In this document: piece after piece, positions 1 to 11,540 of the stretch
Position numbering within the stretch: position 1 is the first letter of the stretch
Layout of the letters: the number at the start of each line of letters is the position of its first letter
From: Termitomyces sp. T153
Lineage: Eukaryota; Basidiomycota; Agaricomycetes; Agaricales; Lyophyllaceae
Assembly: GCA_018296165.2 (NCBI GenBank)
Contig: JACKQL020000038.1
Location: forward strand, 434,001-498,000
Direction: 5' to 3'
Length of the DNA stretch: 64,000 nt
Notes under the pieces: model-generated
Databases searched by the model: none
What the model was told of the DNA's origin: nothing
The model's input: only the letters and a program-made list of their open reading frames with translations
Program-made: the position numbers and the translations under genes

Positions 1-3000
1 CCCCTAGCCTTTCCACTTCACCTTGTACTGTAGTCATCTCTGTAATAAACAGCTATTCAGGATCTCCTCCACCTCATATTCCTCACTGTTGTTGACCACC
101 ATGGGGGGTGGTGGAGGTGGCAGATGATGCCCCAGAATAGGATCCTTAGGGGCCGGAGTTAGTTTGACCACATTGGACACCAGATGAAGCTGGCACATCC
201 CTGCAAGGAGCCAGAGTCAATAGGCTAAGGGCCCTACTTGTTGTTCCACTGTGAAGGGTCCCAACTGACAGTGTGACAGCTTTTGTGAGGGTTGGATAGT
301 TGTAATGTCAAAGGCATCCAGGTAGACTCAATCTCCAGGCTGATATTTGCACCCCAGGGTCCTCCTGTGGTGGTAGTATTGCACCATGTCATCCTTTGCC
401 TTTGCCAGTGCTGCCTGGGCCTCCTCTTGTGACCTCTTTATTTGGTCCACAAATTTGTTTACTGCCTCATTCTCTGAGGGTTGGGCCCAGAGTTCAAAAC
501 CCATGCATGGATGCTTTCTGATGTTGAGGAGAAATGGGGAGAATTGAGTGGATGCATGAACATGGTTGTTGTATTGCAACTCAGCATTCAGGAGGAGTTT
601 GTCCCAGTCATCCTGGTGCTCATTGTAGAAGAGGTGGAGGTACTGCTCTAACTCCTGGTTTATGCATTTGGTCTGACTGTTGGACTGCAAGTGGTAGGCA
701 GTGGAGGTGTGGAGCTTCATGCTGAGCAGTTGGTAGAGATCCCTGGTGAAGTCCACCATAAATTGTGGTCCCTGATCAGAGACATAGGTGTTGGAGAGGC
801 CATGAATTTTCCAGATGTTCCTCCAGTACAGGTTTGTGGCACCCATAGTGGAGCAGGTGGTGTGGGTCAGAATGAAGTGCACTTGCTTGCCATATAGGTC
901 TACCACCACCATGATTGCATCATAACTGTGGGTGTCAAGGAGCTCTACAATGAAGTCCATGGAAGCCATGCTCCATTGTTCTGTGGGCACAGGCAGTGGG
1001 TGTAACTGTCTATAGGGGGGTTGGCATTGGGGCTTGGTCTGGAGGCAGAGATTGTATGTACTAGTGTAGGATCCAATATACTGGGACATCTGAAGCCACC
1101 AGTAGTTCTGCAATACTAGCTCCAGTGTCTTCCACTGTCTGGGGTGCCCTGCAATGTGGGAGTCATAGTGTTGCTCCACAATCCTCCAACAGAGCTCTGA
1201 AAAGTTGGGGACATAGATACAGTCTTGGAAGGTCAGGATTCCATCTTGGAGGGCCCATTCATCTGTGTGGACTGCCTTGGCACTAGTGGTATGCCCTGAC
1301 TTCAGCATCCAAGCTGCTTGTGCAACAAGTTCCTCCTGCTGACCATCCTGATTACCCTGCCATATGTCTCAGAGAATGTCCACTTCTGCTCCCTCAACAG
1401 CTAGACCCTCTATAGCTTGGATTGCAAACAGTTCAGGGCAGAGGAGCACAATATTGCTGTTATCCTCCCCTGTGCCATGGTCCACTCTCTGGGACAGGGC
1501 ATCTGGTTTCCCCATGCTCCAGCTGGGCTTGTGGTGCAAAGAGAAGTCAAAGTTGGTGAGGTAAAGGGACCACCAGGCCTGTTGGCAATTGAGCTTCTTG
1601 GCTGTCTGCAAGTATTCGAGGTTCTTGTGATCTGTCCAGACCTCAAACTTGTACCACATGCCTTCCAGGAAATACCTCCACTCCTCAAATGACTAGATGA
1701 TGGCCAGCATTTCCTTGTCATGGATCCTGTAGTTCTGCTCCACCACATTCAGGCTCTTGGAGTAAAAGGCCACCAGATGCCACTTCCCATTCTCTGGAGA
1801 TTGCTGCAAGAGCACAGCCCTAGTAGCAAAGTTGGAGCTGTCAGCTTCTACTTGGAAAGGAGAGTTGTTGTCCAGGAAGAGGAGGACAGGTCCAGAGGTC
1901 ATGGCACACCTGAGAGTGTTGAAGGCCATCTGCTCCAGAGGTCCCCAACTTTACATAACATCCTTTCCTGTGAGGTTGAATAGTGGACAGGCATGTGCAA
2001 GAAGTTTTGGATGAATCTCCAGTAGAAGTTTGCAAAACCAAGGAATGCCTGCACCTCCTTTTTGTTATTGGGCTCTGGCTACTCTGCCACACCTGCTACC
2101 TTCACTGGGTCTATCTTCATGGCTCCATGCAAGATGATTAGGCCAAGGTATTTGATCTGGGTCTGTTCAAACTTGCACTTCTCTGGCTTGAGGTAGAGCT
2201 GGTGCTAGTAGAGGCATTCCAGGATGAGGCAAGTGATCCAACAGTGTTCCTCCAGTGTTTTGGTATAGATGAGGATGTTGTCAAGGTATACACAGACTAT
2301 GCCCTCTGCTATGAGGTCATGAAAGATGTCATTCATCATGGTCTGAAAGGTGGGGGGCTATTGGTGAGTCCAAAGAACATAATGAGCAGCTCAAACAATC
2401 CCCAGTTGGTCTGGAAGGCAGCCTTCCACTCATCTTCTTCCTAGATGTGCACATTGTTGTCACCCCACTGGATGTCCAGTTTGGTAAAGTATTGTGCACC
2501 CCAGAGGTTGTTGATGAGCTTGGAGATAAGAGGAAGGGGGTAACGGTTCTTCACTGTCATGGCATTGAGAACTCAGTAGTCCTGGACCAGTCAGAGCAAG
2601 CCATCCTTCTTGATGAAGAAGACCAGAGAAGCCATTAGAGACTTGGAAGGGCAGATATGACCAGAGTCCAGGTTTTCTTGCAGAAATGCATCAAGCTTGT
2701 TCTGCTCCCTGGGCATGAGTGGGTAGACCTTACAGCTGGAGGGTGTGGAATCCGGCAGCAGTTCAATGGTGTGGTCCTACTTCTTGTACTCTAGAAGTGA
2801 GTCAAATGAGGTTTTGGAGAACACATCCTCAAACATATGGAGGTAGGGAGGTACTATGTCCTAGAACTCTTGGGGCATGGCATTGGCAGCAAGTGCCTGG
2901 GCCAGCTGCTGGGATGTGGTCTGGATAGCCTGGATCTGCACAACAGAGGGTGGCAGGTGTACAGTGGTAGCATAGATCCAATCTCCCACTTCTACCACTT

Positions 3001-3870
3001 CATCCAGGAACTCTGGCTTATGTATGCCACCAAACACCCTTCTGTGCTCCTCCTCTGGGGCTCTGCTGCTGCTCTGGTCATTCTTGTAGAGGGCCTCTCT
3101 ACCAGGGAATGCCAGAGGTGGAGGATCCAGGAGATAGAGATCTGCAAAGGAGAGAGGGCCAGTGTGACATGCATGGATGGCTGCATGTTCTTGAACTTGG
3201 GCCTAGAGCTCTGCTCTATTCTCCACGGCATAGGTGGAGCACTTCCAGGGGTACCTGCTCATGGTTACCTCTCCTTTGGTCCAATTCACCTTGGGGTTGT
3301 GCTCATGGAGCTACATAGAACCAAGGATCATGTCCTGCCTCCCTAGCCTGGTGACAGTGAACATGGCATGCTCTGCATGGTTTTAATAGTGGAGGACCAG
3401 GTCAACCATGGAGTTGATGGTGCCTGCTTTGTTAGGCATTCTATCAATGTTGTAGACTGGGATGGACTTGGGGAGGGGCTGTGTGGTCAGGCCATGGCAT
3501 TTGACAAACTCCAAGTCCAGGAATAGTCCTGTTGCTCCACTATCTAGAAGAGCCATGACTCCATGGGTTTGCTGGGTGTCCATTGTCTCAATCTCCATAT
3601 TGAGATGCAGAGAGTTGGTGGACAGGCCAGAAGCCATTACATACTGCTGAAGCATACAATGTGCCCAGGCAGGCCCATGCTGATGGACCTTTGGAGGTGT
3701 TGGAGAGCTTGGCAGGGGCTTCAGAGTTAGTGTTTGTATGTTTGGAGGAGGGTGTTGAGGTTCCTCTGTCTCAGAATGAAGGGCATTGGAAAAGGCAGTT
3801 TCATTTTCTATTGACAGACACAAGAACCTGTTAGCACCCAGTGATGGAGGCATACATCTCATCTGTTGCT
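1..3870 (-). pseudogene. pol: Family Z pol: protease-RT-RNase H-integrase-chromodomain, decayed
   Basis: The aspartic protease keeps its catalytic triplet in ALLDSGATGLFLD near 3540. The RT shows the family blocks, but the catalytic box reads YLDN instead of YLDD near 2270. RNase H follows (about 1960-1400). Integrase occupies 328-1308: the zinc-binding domain has HYDSHIAGH, but its first cysteine is replaced (STYNLC where sister elements suggest STCNLC). The core keeps its first Asp (MASMDFI) and second Asp (VSDQGPQF). The catalytic Glu has become Lys (QTKCINQE, codon at 667-669). The chromodomain begins below about position 120. Frames shift repeatedly, and most stops and replacements are C-to-T or G-to-A. 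The product would have cut, reverse-transcribed and inserted the element; it cannot now. Confidence 0.85.
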
Positions 3871-3873
3871 CAA

Positions 3874-5095
3874 CTAAAAATCCTCCTCTGGCTCTGGGGG
3901 TGAGGCACATGTGCTGATCTCCTCTAGGGTCAACTCTGGCATAGGCTTGTCCAGCAACAGAGCTCCAGCAGCATCCCTTGTGGCCAGCAGCTGCAGGAGG
4001 AGTTCGTCCTGCTCTGCCATGGAAAGGTAGCATACCTCCAGGCCCAGGGGGCAGTGCTGTGCAAAGTGCCCAGGCTTCTGGCATCTCCAGCACAGCAGCA
4101 GAGCAGTGCAGAGCTGCCTGGTGGCATCTACATCCATAGGGATCTCCTGCAGCAGGGGGCATACTGCAGGAGTGGCTAGATTAAAGGCTGGCATTGGGTG
4201 AGTAGGTGCAGGGTGGTGGAAATTGCTGATCAGAGTGGGGTGCAGCATCGAATGTGGATGGTGGAGCTCCCTCTGGATTTCCATGAGTTGCCATTGGTTC
4301 TGGGCCACCTCATACCATGACATGATCTTTTCATCATCTGGGCAATCCTCTGCCAGATTGTCAATGCATTCCACCAGTGTGGGGTGCAAGCCATCCAAAA
4401 AGGTGAGGCATAATTGAAGGCCATCAGAGTAAGTGGCCTGCTCAACCAGAGCCCAGAATGAGTCAATGTACTGATCTAGCATATGCTTTCCTTGCCTGTA
4501 ATGCTCCCTATCATGTAGTGTTAAGGCCACAGTCTTGTTGGGGTCTAACAGGAAAAACTCTGCATGGAAGTCCTTCTCAAAGGCAGCCCAGTCCAGAAAA
4601 CTCTCAATGCCTCCAGGGCAACAGAAAACTCACAGTGCATAGGTGGAGGCATGTTTGGACTTCATGTACAATAGCACCCAGGCTATTTTCAATGTGTCAG
4701 AGTCAAAGGTGTCCCTACTGAAGTGGATATAGGTGAGGCAGGACTGCAGGAATTGCTCTCCACTGGAGTGGGCACTTTCATATGCATCTGGTAGCACCAG
4801 ATGTGGAATCTGCAGCTGTAGGGTCACTGGAGCTGTGAGAACAGGTGCAGAGGGGGTCAGGGCTGGTTCTGCAGCTGTGGGAGGGCTGGAGTTAGGGGTT
4901 AGGCATTTGAGCAATGCCTGGAGTGATTGGGAGATAAGATCTGTTGTTTGACAGAGGATAGAGAGTTTGGTAATATGGTGGGTGAGATGATTGCATTAAG
5001 TGCACCTGAGTTTCTAAGTGTAGCAGGTGAGTCCAGGCTTTGTTCTGTGGGGCCAGGGCCTCCAAGGGTGTGTCTGGATTAGCAAGCTGAGACAT
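3874..5095 (-). pseudogene. gag: Family Z gag with CCHC zinc knuckle, decayed
   Basis: This is the capsid/nucleocapsid region read from an ATG at 5095. The N-terminal part is a Pro/Leu-rich stretch with a heptad-like segment (HLLHLETQVHLMQ). The capsid-like middle contains TFDSDTLKIAWVLLYMKSKHA and DREHYRQGKHMLDQYIDSFW. The knuckle is CWRCQKPGHFAQHC near 4070, a C-x2-C-x4-H-x4-C motif that binds element RNA. At least one frame change near 4900 and another near 4600 break the gene. Very similar gag frames occur at 5995-7146 and 42305-43670, which confirms that this is a true coding region of one family. The protease begins in another frame just downstream. Confidence 0.85.
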
Positions 5096-5201
5096 AGAAC
5101 TCCATGGTGTTTAATCCTGGTGGGAAAGTGACAGATAGTGGTTTGGAGGTTCCTTGTGGCTATGAGGGGCTTCTAGACCAGTTTTAGAAGACTTGTTCTG
5201 C

Positions 5202-5570
5202 TGTAAGGGCAACCTCCAGAGTGGTGGATCAGAGTCACACAGCTAGCAGAGGGGAATCCAAAGTATATTAGCAGAGTAGACAATGATACAATCAGTAATT
5301 AATCACCTAGCAGAGAGGAATCCAAAGAGAACAAGTCTAAGGATCCCCACTGCTTAGCATGGCACATCAGTGGGCAGTGGAGGCATGGGAACTACTGTAC
5401 AGAAGACTGGAGCTGCTCCTAACCCTAGGGCAATGATTGCTGAGGTAATATGGAGAACTCCACAGTTCTTCAAAGATCTCTGGGGTTCTAGAAAGAGCTC
5501 TGGAGACATCAAACAAGCTGCAGAGGTGCTGGAACTAGTCACAGAGGTTGGAAATGGAAGTCCCCTGACA
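5202..5570 (-). repeat. Family Z 5' LTR, copy 1 (369 bp)
   Basis: In element orientation it begins TGTCAGGGGACTTCC and ends GGTTGCCCTTACA, so it has TG...CA ends. The same 369-bp length is seen at 12054-12422, 43747-44115 and 59895-60263. The outer edge carries a 10-bp tandem duplication (TCCCCTGACA at 5561-5570 and again at 5571-5580), so the true boundary could be 5580. It contains the family's paired direct repeat (AGCAGAGGGGAATCC-like, near 5245 and 5310). The first gag ATG lies about 105 bp inside. Confidence 0.88.
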
Positions 5571-5580
5571 TCCCCTGACA

Positions 5581-7146
5581 GAGTCTAGGAACAGCCCCAT
5601 TGCTCTGCTATCCAGAAGGGCTGGGTGTCTGTCATCTCATTCTCCACATTGAGACATAAGGAGTTAGCAGATGGGCTGGAAACCATTACATACTGTGGGG
5701 GCATTCAATGCACTCAGGCAGGGCTGTGCCAGCAGACCCTTGAAGGTGTTGGGGGGCTTGTTGGAGGCTCCAGAGTTGGTATTTGTATGTCTGGAGGGGG
5801 ATGTTGAGGTTCTTCTGTCTCAGAATGAAGAACATTGAAAAAGACAGTTTCATTTTCTATCAACAGACATGAGAACCTGTTAGCACCCAGCAATGGAGGC
5901 ATACACCTCATCTGCTGCTCAACTAAAAATCCTCCTCCAGCTCTGGGGGTGACATGCATGCACTGATCTCCTCTAGAGTCAACTCCAATGTAGCCTAATC
6001 AAGCAATGGAGCTCTGGCAGCATCCTTTGTGGCCAGCAGCTGCAGGAGGGGTTCCTCCTGCTCTGCCATGGAAAGGTAATGTACCTCCAGGTCCAGGGGG
6101 CAGTGCTGTGCAAAGTGCCTGGGCTTCTGGCATCTCTGGTATAGCAGCAGGGCAGCACAAAGCTGTCTGGCAGAATCCATGTCCATAGAGATCCTCAGCA
6201 GCAGGGGGTGGGCTGCAGGAATGGCAGGAGTAAGGGCCAGCATTAAGTGAGTAGGTAAGAGGTAGTGGTAATTGCTGATCAGAGCTGGGTGCAGCATGGA
6301 TTGTGAATGGCAGAGCTCCCTCCAGATCTTCATGAGTTGCCATTGGTTCTGGGCCACCTCATACCATGACATGATCTTTTCATCATCTGGGCAATCCTCT
6401 GCCAGATTGTCAATGCATTCCACCAGTGTGGGGTGCAAGCCATCCAAGAAGGTGAGGCATAATTGAAGGCCATCAGAGTAAGTGGCCTGCTCAACCAGAG
6501 CCCAGAACAAGTCAATGTACTGATCCAGCATATGCTTTTCTTGCCTGTAATGCTCCCTATCATGTAGTGTTAAGGCCACAGTCTTGTTGGGGTCTAACAG
6601 GAAAAACTCTGCATAGAAGTCTTTCTCAAAGGCAGCCCAGTCTGGAAAACTTCCAACACCTCCAGAGTGGTGGAAGACTCACAGTGTGTAGGTAGAGGCA
6701 CATCTAGTCTTCATGTATAACAGCACCCAGACTATTTTCAATGCATCAGAGTCAAAGGTGTCCCTACTGAGGTGGATATAGGTGAGGCAGGACTGCAGGA
6801 ATTGCTCCCTGCCAGAGCAGGCACTGGTGTATGTGTTTGGTAGTGCAGGATGCAGAATATATGGCTATAGAGTCACTGGAGCTGCAGAGACAGGTGTGGA
6901 GGGGGTCGGGGCTAGTTCTGCAGTTGGGGGAGGTGCAGAGGTAGGAGTTAGGCATTTGAGCAGTGCCTGGAGCAATTGGAAGATGAGATCTGTAGTTTGA
7001 TGGAGGGTAGAGAGTTCAGTTGTATGGTGGGTGAGAGATGATTGTGTTAATTGCACCTGAGTTTCTAAGTGTAGCAGGCAAGTCCAGGCTTTGTCCTGTG
7101 GGGCCAGGGCCTCTGAAGGTGTGTCTGGGTTGGTGAGCTGAGGCAT
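5581..7146 (-). pseudogene. gag: Family Z gag and start of protease, copy 2
   Basis: This is a second copy of the family Z gag, read from an ATG at 7146. The conserved capsid block DREHYRQEKHMLDQYIDLFW is present in the 5995-6579 frame, followed by a knuckle reading YQRCQKPRHFAQHC near 6115. Its first cysteine is Tyr and the Gly is Arg, so zinc binding is lost. The protease begins near 5700 and breaks off just after its catalytic region (LLDSRAMGLFLD; canonical Gly changed to Arg). There the sequence meets the LTR of copy 1, so copy 1 inserted here and the remainder lies outside the window. Frame changes separate the N-terminal, capsid and protease parts. Confidence 0.82.
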
Positions 7147-7252
7147 AGAACTCTGCAGTGTTTAATCCTGGTGGGGAAGCAACAGATGGTGGCTTGAAGG
7201 TTCCTTACAGCTATGAGGGGCTTCTAGGCCAGTTTTAGGAGGCTTGTTCTGC

Positions 7253-7601
7253 TGTAAGGGCAACCTTCAGAGCAGCAGATGGGAGTCACACAGCTGGCAG
7301 AGGGGAATCTGAAGTATATTAGTGGAGTAGACAACAATACAATCAGTTACTAATCACCTAGCAGAGGGGAATCCAAAGAGAACAAGTCTAAGGATTCCCG
7401 CTGCTCTGTGCAGCACATCAATGGGCAGCAGAGGTGTGGGAACTACTGTACAGAAAACCAGAGCTGCTTCTAACCCTAGGGCAATGATTGCTGAGGTAAT
7501 ATGAAGAACTCTGCAGTTTTAGAATGAGCTCCAGAGATGTTGAACAATCTGCAGAGGTGCTGGAACAAGTCACAGAGGTTGGAAATGGAAGTCCCCTGAC
7601 A
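7253..7601 (-). repeat. Family Z 5' LTR, copy 2 (about 349 bp)
   Basis: It aligns end to end with the 369-bp LTR of copy 1, with the same TGTCAGGGGACTT start and TTGCCCTTACA end. It is about 20 bp shorter because of a small internal deletion near 7520. Its outer edge at 7601 abuts an X-family LTR fragment, so copy 2 inserted into an older X LTR. Confidence 0.87.
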
Positions 7602-8080
7602 ATTATCTTCTTTCTTATACTATACTTATGACCAGTATAAATACTGCCTGTACATAGAGACCAGGCCATCAAACAAACAGAGTACAGTTCCCTTTCTCTC
7701 TCTCTAGGCTTACCAGCTTGAGATTTTGCTTTGCTCTCTCTCTTTTTTGCTTACTATTGACAACAACTTAGCAATAGTCTTACTGACCTTGACTTTGACT
7801 TTGTGTGGTACCAACTGTGGGTGCCCTTAGCATGGTTTTTGACTTAGTGATGCTAGCAACTATGGCTAGCAATGAGTTCACTGATTCTGACTTAGGCTAG
7901 CAATAGCAACTCTTTTTACTTCTCATCCACTACACACACTATTTGCTCTCATTCTCTGGGATGATTACTGACTTGCCCTCACCTATTAACTTCCTACTGC
8001 CAGCTACCCTATCTAGTGACTAGTGTTTGGTCCTCTTTTTAGGTTTCCTGCATGGCACTAAGCAGCATAGGAGCACATCA
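7602..8080 (+). repeat. Family X LTR fragment (3' part)
   Basis: The TATA region, the run ending in CCAGCTTGAGATTT, the block GCCAGCTACCCTATCTAGTGACTAG and the terminal GGAGCACATCA match the X LTRs at 40342-41333 and 58648-59717. The first 500-600 bp are missing on the left, where a Z element was inserted. The right end at 8080 is a true LTR terminus and abuts a Copia element, so this is what remains of an X insertion into Copia. Pyrimidine-rich runs near 7690-7760 are part of the LTR. Confidence 0.85.
7636..7643 (+). promoter_or_regulatory. TATA box of X LTR
   Basis: TATAAATA within the segment GTATAAATACTGCCTGTA, which is kept at the equivalent position in all four X LTR copies of this window (also 40810, 45896 on minus, 59142). 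Its conservation among otherwise decayed copies suggests it is the core promoter of the element. Confidence 0.6.
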
Positions 8081-9485
8081 GCAGGTAGAGGTTGTTCAAG
8101 ATTAATCTCTGTAAGGAAATCATGCATCCAGAGTGCTTGTTGAGAGCCATGTGTCATTGCCATGTATTGGCTTTAGTTGTGGAAAGGGCAACCATTTGTT
8201 GGTGCTTTGAGCTCCATGAGACTGGCCCACCAGCCATCATGAAGAGGTAGCCCAACATTGAGCATCTGGTGTCCAGATCTCCTCCATAATCAGCATTGAT
8301 ATATCCTTATGGCTTGGTTGACCCTCCCAAGTCCTTCAAGTATATGATCCAGTAGTCCAGAGTGCCTTTGATGTATGCCAGTACATGCAACAGAGCTTTC
8401 CAGTGTTGTGGTTCAGGGTTTGATTGGAAGCATGTGAATGAGGTTATGGCAAATGATAAATCAGGTCATGTTGCTGCTTGGGCCCACATCAGGGCTCTGA
8501 GTAACTGGTGGTACAGTTTATCCAGCATAAATAAATGCTCTGCTTCATTCTTAGGAGACATGTCACTAGTCATTACTGTGCCTGATGGTAGTGGGGTGTA
8601 GCAAGGATTGCACTTGGTCATGCCAAAATGTTCAAGGACTCAAATCAGATACACTTTCTGGGAGAGTGAGATAGCTTGGGTGTGGAGATCATTGTATATG
8701 GCCATTCCAAGAATAAAAGAGGGCTTGCCTAGGTCTTTTACCTCATATGCATTTGATAGTTCTTCCTTGGCAAGTTGTGCACCCCTTTTTGTTGACAATA
8801 ATCCAAAAGTGTCATTGTTGAAGGTGTTGGTGATTGTCATCTCATTTTCAATTTGTTGTGATCTGACACATGGATCTGCTCTCAATCTTGAGTATCCTAG
8901 GTCTAAGTATGTGCCATCCAGGGTCCAATACCAATCAAAGCCACCTTGCATTAAACCATACAAGGGTTCCCAGAGTCTGGCCAGTTTACCCTCCCCTCCA
9001 GGAAAGCCTGGGGGTAGGCACATATACACCTTGTGCTCTGGTATGCTGTTAAGGTAGGCTGATACAAAATCAACTTGCCATATTTTGAACCCCTCCTGAG
9101 CTGCCACTGCTACAGACATCCTGAGACTCTTGAGTCATACTACCACTGCATAGGTTTCATCAAAATCCTCCCCTGCAACCTGAGAAAACCCCTTTGCCAC
9201 CAAATGTGCCTTCCTCCTGATGACCTGTCCTTCAGCATTGTATTTATTTGCATAGACCCACCTGCACCCTACAATGTTTTTGTTCTTTGGTACAGTAGAC
9301 TCATCCACCAATTTTAATACTCCACAATCCTCCATTACCTTCAGCTCATTATCCATTGCTAGCTGCCATAGGTTGGGTCTCTCCATTGCTTCCTTGTATG
9401 TTTTAGGCACATGTGTTGGGCTTCCATTATTGGCTGTATCAAGGGATGACAAGTAACTATAAGGTCCTTCTGTAATCAATGCCAT
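8081..9485 (-). pseudogene. Copia reverse transcriptase and RNase H, decayed
   Basis: The frame at 9135-9485 carries the N-terminal RT block of Copia elements: WQLAMDNELKVMEDCG, then KNIVGCRWVYANKYNAEGQV and LVAKGFSQVAGEDFDET. The frame at 8640-9119 continues with VDFVSAYLNSIPEHKVYM, PPGFPGGEGKLARLWEPLYG and KDLGKPSFILGMAI. The catalytic YVDD-like box is not readable in one frame, being lost in a degraded stretch near 8860. RNase H follows at 8081-8600 with recognisable GYINADYGGD and SSKHQQMVALST blocks. Stops between the frames show that it is inactive. Confidence 0.82.
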
Positions 9486-9999
9486 TGGGGTGTTGCCAGA
9501 TGCCCAGTCCTCACCCTCACCTCAAGTTATCTGCTCATGCTGAAGTGTCTCCTGTGCTGCAATCAGTGCTGGAGTTGGCCTTGTCAGGCATGTTGACCTG
9601 CACAAGGGTACCTCTGGGAGGTTAGTTGGTACTGCTGATTCAGGTGCAGATACATTGCTTTTGTCAGGGTCAAGTTACTGAGCTTTCTCTGGGTGCAATG
9701 GTCCATTCTCTGGTCTGATTCTTGGTGCAACAGGTTGGTGTATTGGTACAATACCTGGTACTAACATTGCTGGTTGAGGTGCTGTCTTGGTGGGTGTGTG
9801 TACTGGGAGTGTGGCATCATCATCATCTTGGTTGAGTATGGTGAGTGGTCAGTGTCCAATTCCCTCCTCAAAGATTACATTTTGTGATGTGACTATTGAT
9901 CTTGATCCCTGATTGTATAAGCAATATACACTGTTTGAGTATCTGACTAAGCATGTCCTCACAGACCTGGGATCCAATTTTGATTTGATCAGTTCTTCT
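9486..9999 (-). pseudogene. Copia integrase-RT linker, degraded
   Basis: This lies between the integrase C-terminal region and the RT. No long frame survives. The minus strand reads as a hydrophilic, Pro/Thr/Asp-rich linker, which is usual for the poorly conserved interval between integrase and RT in fungal Copia elements. I see no separate gene in it. Confidence 0.5.
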
Positions 10000-11531
10000 G
10001 GCACTTTGGCCCATGCCAGGCAGCCCCAAGGCCTGAGGTGGTTGAAGCATTGCCATCAGCCAGTCCAGGCTTTGTTAGGAATGATGTCAGGGTGGTGGGA
10101 AGATGGAAGTAAGTTTCTAGTGTGAACCTGGGCAGCCCCTGCCTCAGCCCATAGTTCTTTAGGTAAACCACTCTCAGCCAGTACACAATGTACATCCTCA
10201 AGGATTGTTCAATTTGCATGCTCAGCCACTCCCTTTTGTGCATGTGCATAGGGTGTAGTGACCTTCAGCAAGATGCCATGCTTGCTAAGGTATGTAGACC
10301 ATGAGTCATTTATCTATTCCCATCCTGCATTGACCCTGACCTCCCATAGTTTTTAACCTGTCTGGCATTTGTACTCCTTATGGTAAGCACTGAAGGCAGT
10401 GAGGGTAGTTGATGTGTCTTTTCTCATCAAGAAATATGCTGCCAGATACAATGACCCCCCATCTACTGCAAGCATCGTATAGATTGCCCCTTCCAGTGAC
10501 AACATGCTTGATGGGCCCCATATATTCAGATGTACTCAGTCATTTGGGGCACCTTCAGATTCTACTAATGCATTATATGGGTGGGTTGCATGTTTTCCAT
10601 ACATGCAGTCCTTGCATACACTGTGTATGGTCAGGTCTCCTCTGACTTCAAGTCTGTCCACTAAGTTTTTGGTAAGGGTGTTCTCAATAGTCTTCATGCT
10701 CACGTGTCTGAACTTGCAGTGCCAGGCATCAAGACTGGTTGGCTTAACTTGCAATTTGGCAACCATTATGGTAGGTGAATTGACCTCCTCAAGTATCCTA
10801 ATAAGGTACATTCCTCTGGTACCCTTCCCACACAGCACTTCCCTCCCACTTGGGTCTTGGAACCAAACTAGGCCTCCACCAAACATGATGTCAAATCTGG
10901 TTTGATCAAACTTATTGATTGGTTTCAGGTTTGAGGTGAGATCAGGGGCATGGAGAGCATTTTTAAACACCAGTACTGATGATCCATGGACAGTTTTGCA
11001 AGTTCTTATCACTGTTCCATGGCCAACGACTTGGAATCTTGCACTCTTTGGTGCTGCATGCCCTTGAATAGGATTTGAGAGTTTTTCATAGTCTGTGAAT
11101 TCATTTTTGTTGATGAAAAAGTGGTTGGTTACCCCTGGGTCAGCATATGTTGGGATGTTTGTCTTGGATAGATATGCACCAGTCCATTTGACTACCTGGA
11201 GTTTGTCATTGCAGGTTTCTGGAGGTTTGAGGGTGGCTGATAATACATAAGTGATGTGGGGTTGTGTGAGAGGTTGGTCAGTGGCTGACAATGCAATGTT
11301 TGCTGCTGGTGGAGCAACAGGGGCAGGGGTCTTGCTTGATGGGGTTCTTGAGAGTTTCCCCTTGCTCCTGAAATTTGGGGGAAACTGGCCCTCCTTTCCT
11401 CCACCTTTCCAGTAGCAATTCTCAATTATGTGACCAGTTTGATGACAGTTGGGGTTTACACATATTAATTTTGGTTTGGACAGGGTCTGTAGTGCAGTTG
11501 CCAAGGTACCAGCCTTTTGCTTCTGTAGCAT
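10000..11531 (-). pseudogene. Copia nucleocapsid-protease-integrase, decayed
   Basis: The open frame 10536-11531 (331 aa) starts with a zinc knuckle CVNPNCHQTGHIIENC (C-x4-C-x4-H-x4-C) followed by YWKGGGKEGQFPPNF, a block typical of basidiomycete Copia. The protease region reads TYADPGVTNHFFINKNEF (DPG where DSG is expected). The integrase zinc domain is kept (DAWHCKFRHV, then CKDCMYGKHATHP). The catalytic core continues below 10536 in other frames. The first Asp is Asn (VHLNIWGP, codon 10524-10526). The second is Asn (RVNAGWEWIND, codon 10329-10331). The Glu survives in GVAEHANRTI near 10215. The integrase is therefore dead. Confidence 0.83.
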
Positions 11532-11540
11532 CAGTTGGTC

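Larger units (their letters stand above)
1..5570 (-). mobile_element. Ty3/Gypsy chromovirus, family Z copy 1 (3' end beyond window)
   Basis: A family Z retrotransposon on the minus strand. From high to low coordinate it shows the 5' LTR (5202-5570), a gag region with one CCHC zinc knuckle, aspartic protease, reverse transcriptase, RNase H, integrase, and the start of a chromodomain that runs off position 1. The order PR-RT-RH-IN-chromodomain is that of Ty3/Gypsy chromoviruses. The body is broken by many stops and frame changes, so it is dead. It lies inside the protease gene of a second Z element in the same orientation (5581-7601); the rest of that older copy should lie left of the window. 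Confidence 0.9.

Noticed and set aside
534..725. Plus-strand frames within 1-7150 and 12400-15100
   Set aside because: They are shadows of the minus-strand Gypsy genes; no motif or codon signal of their own.
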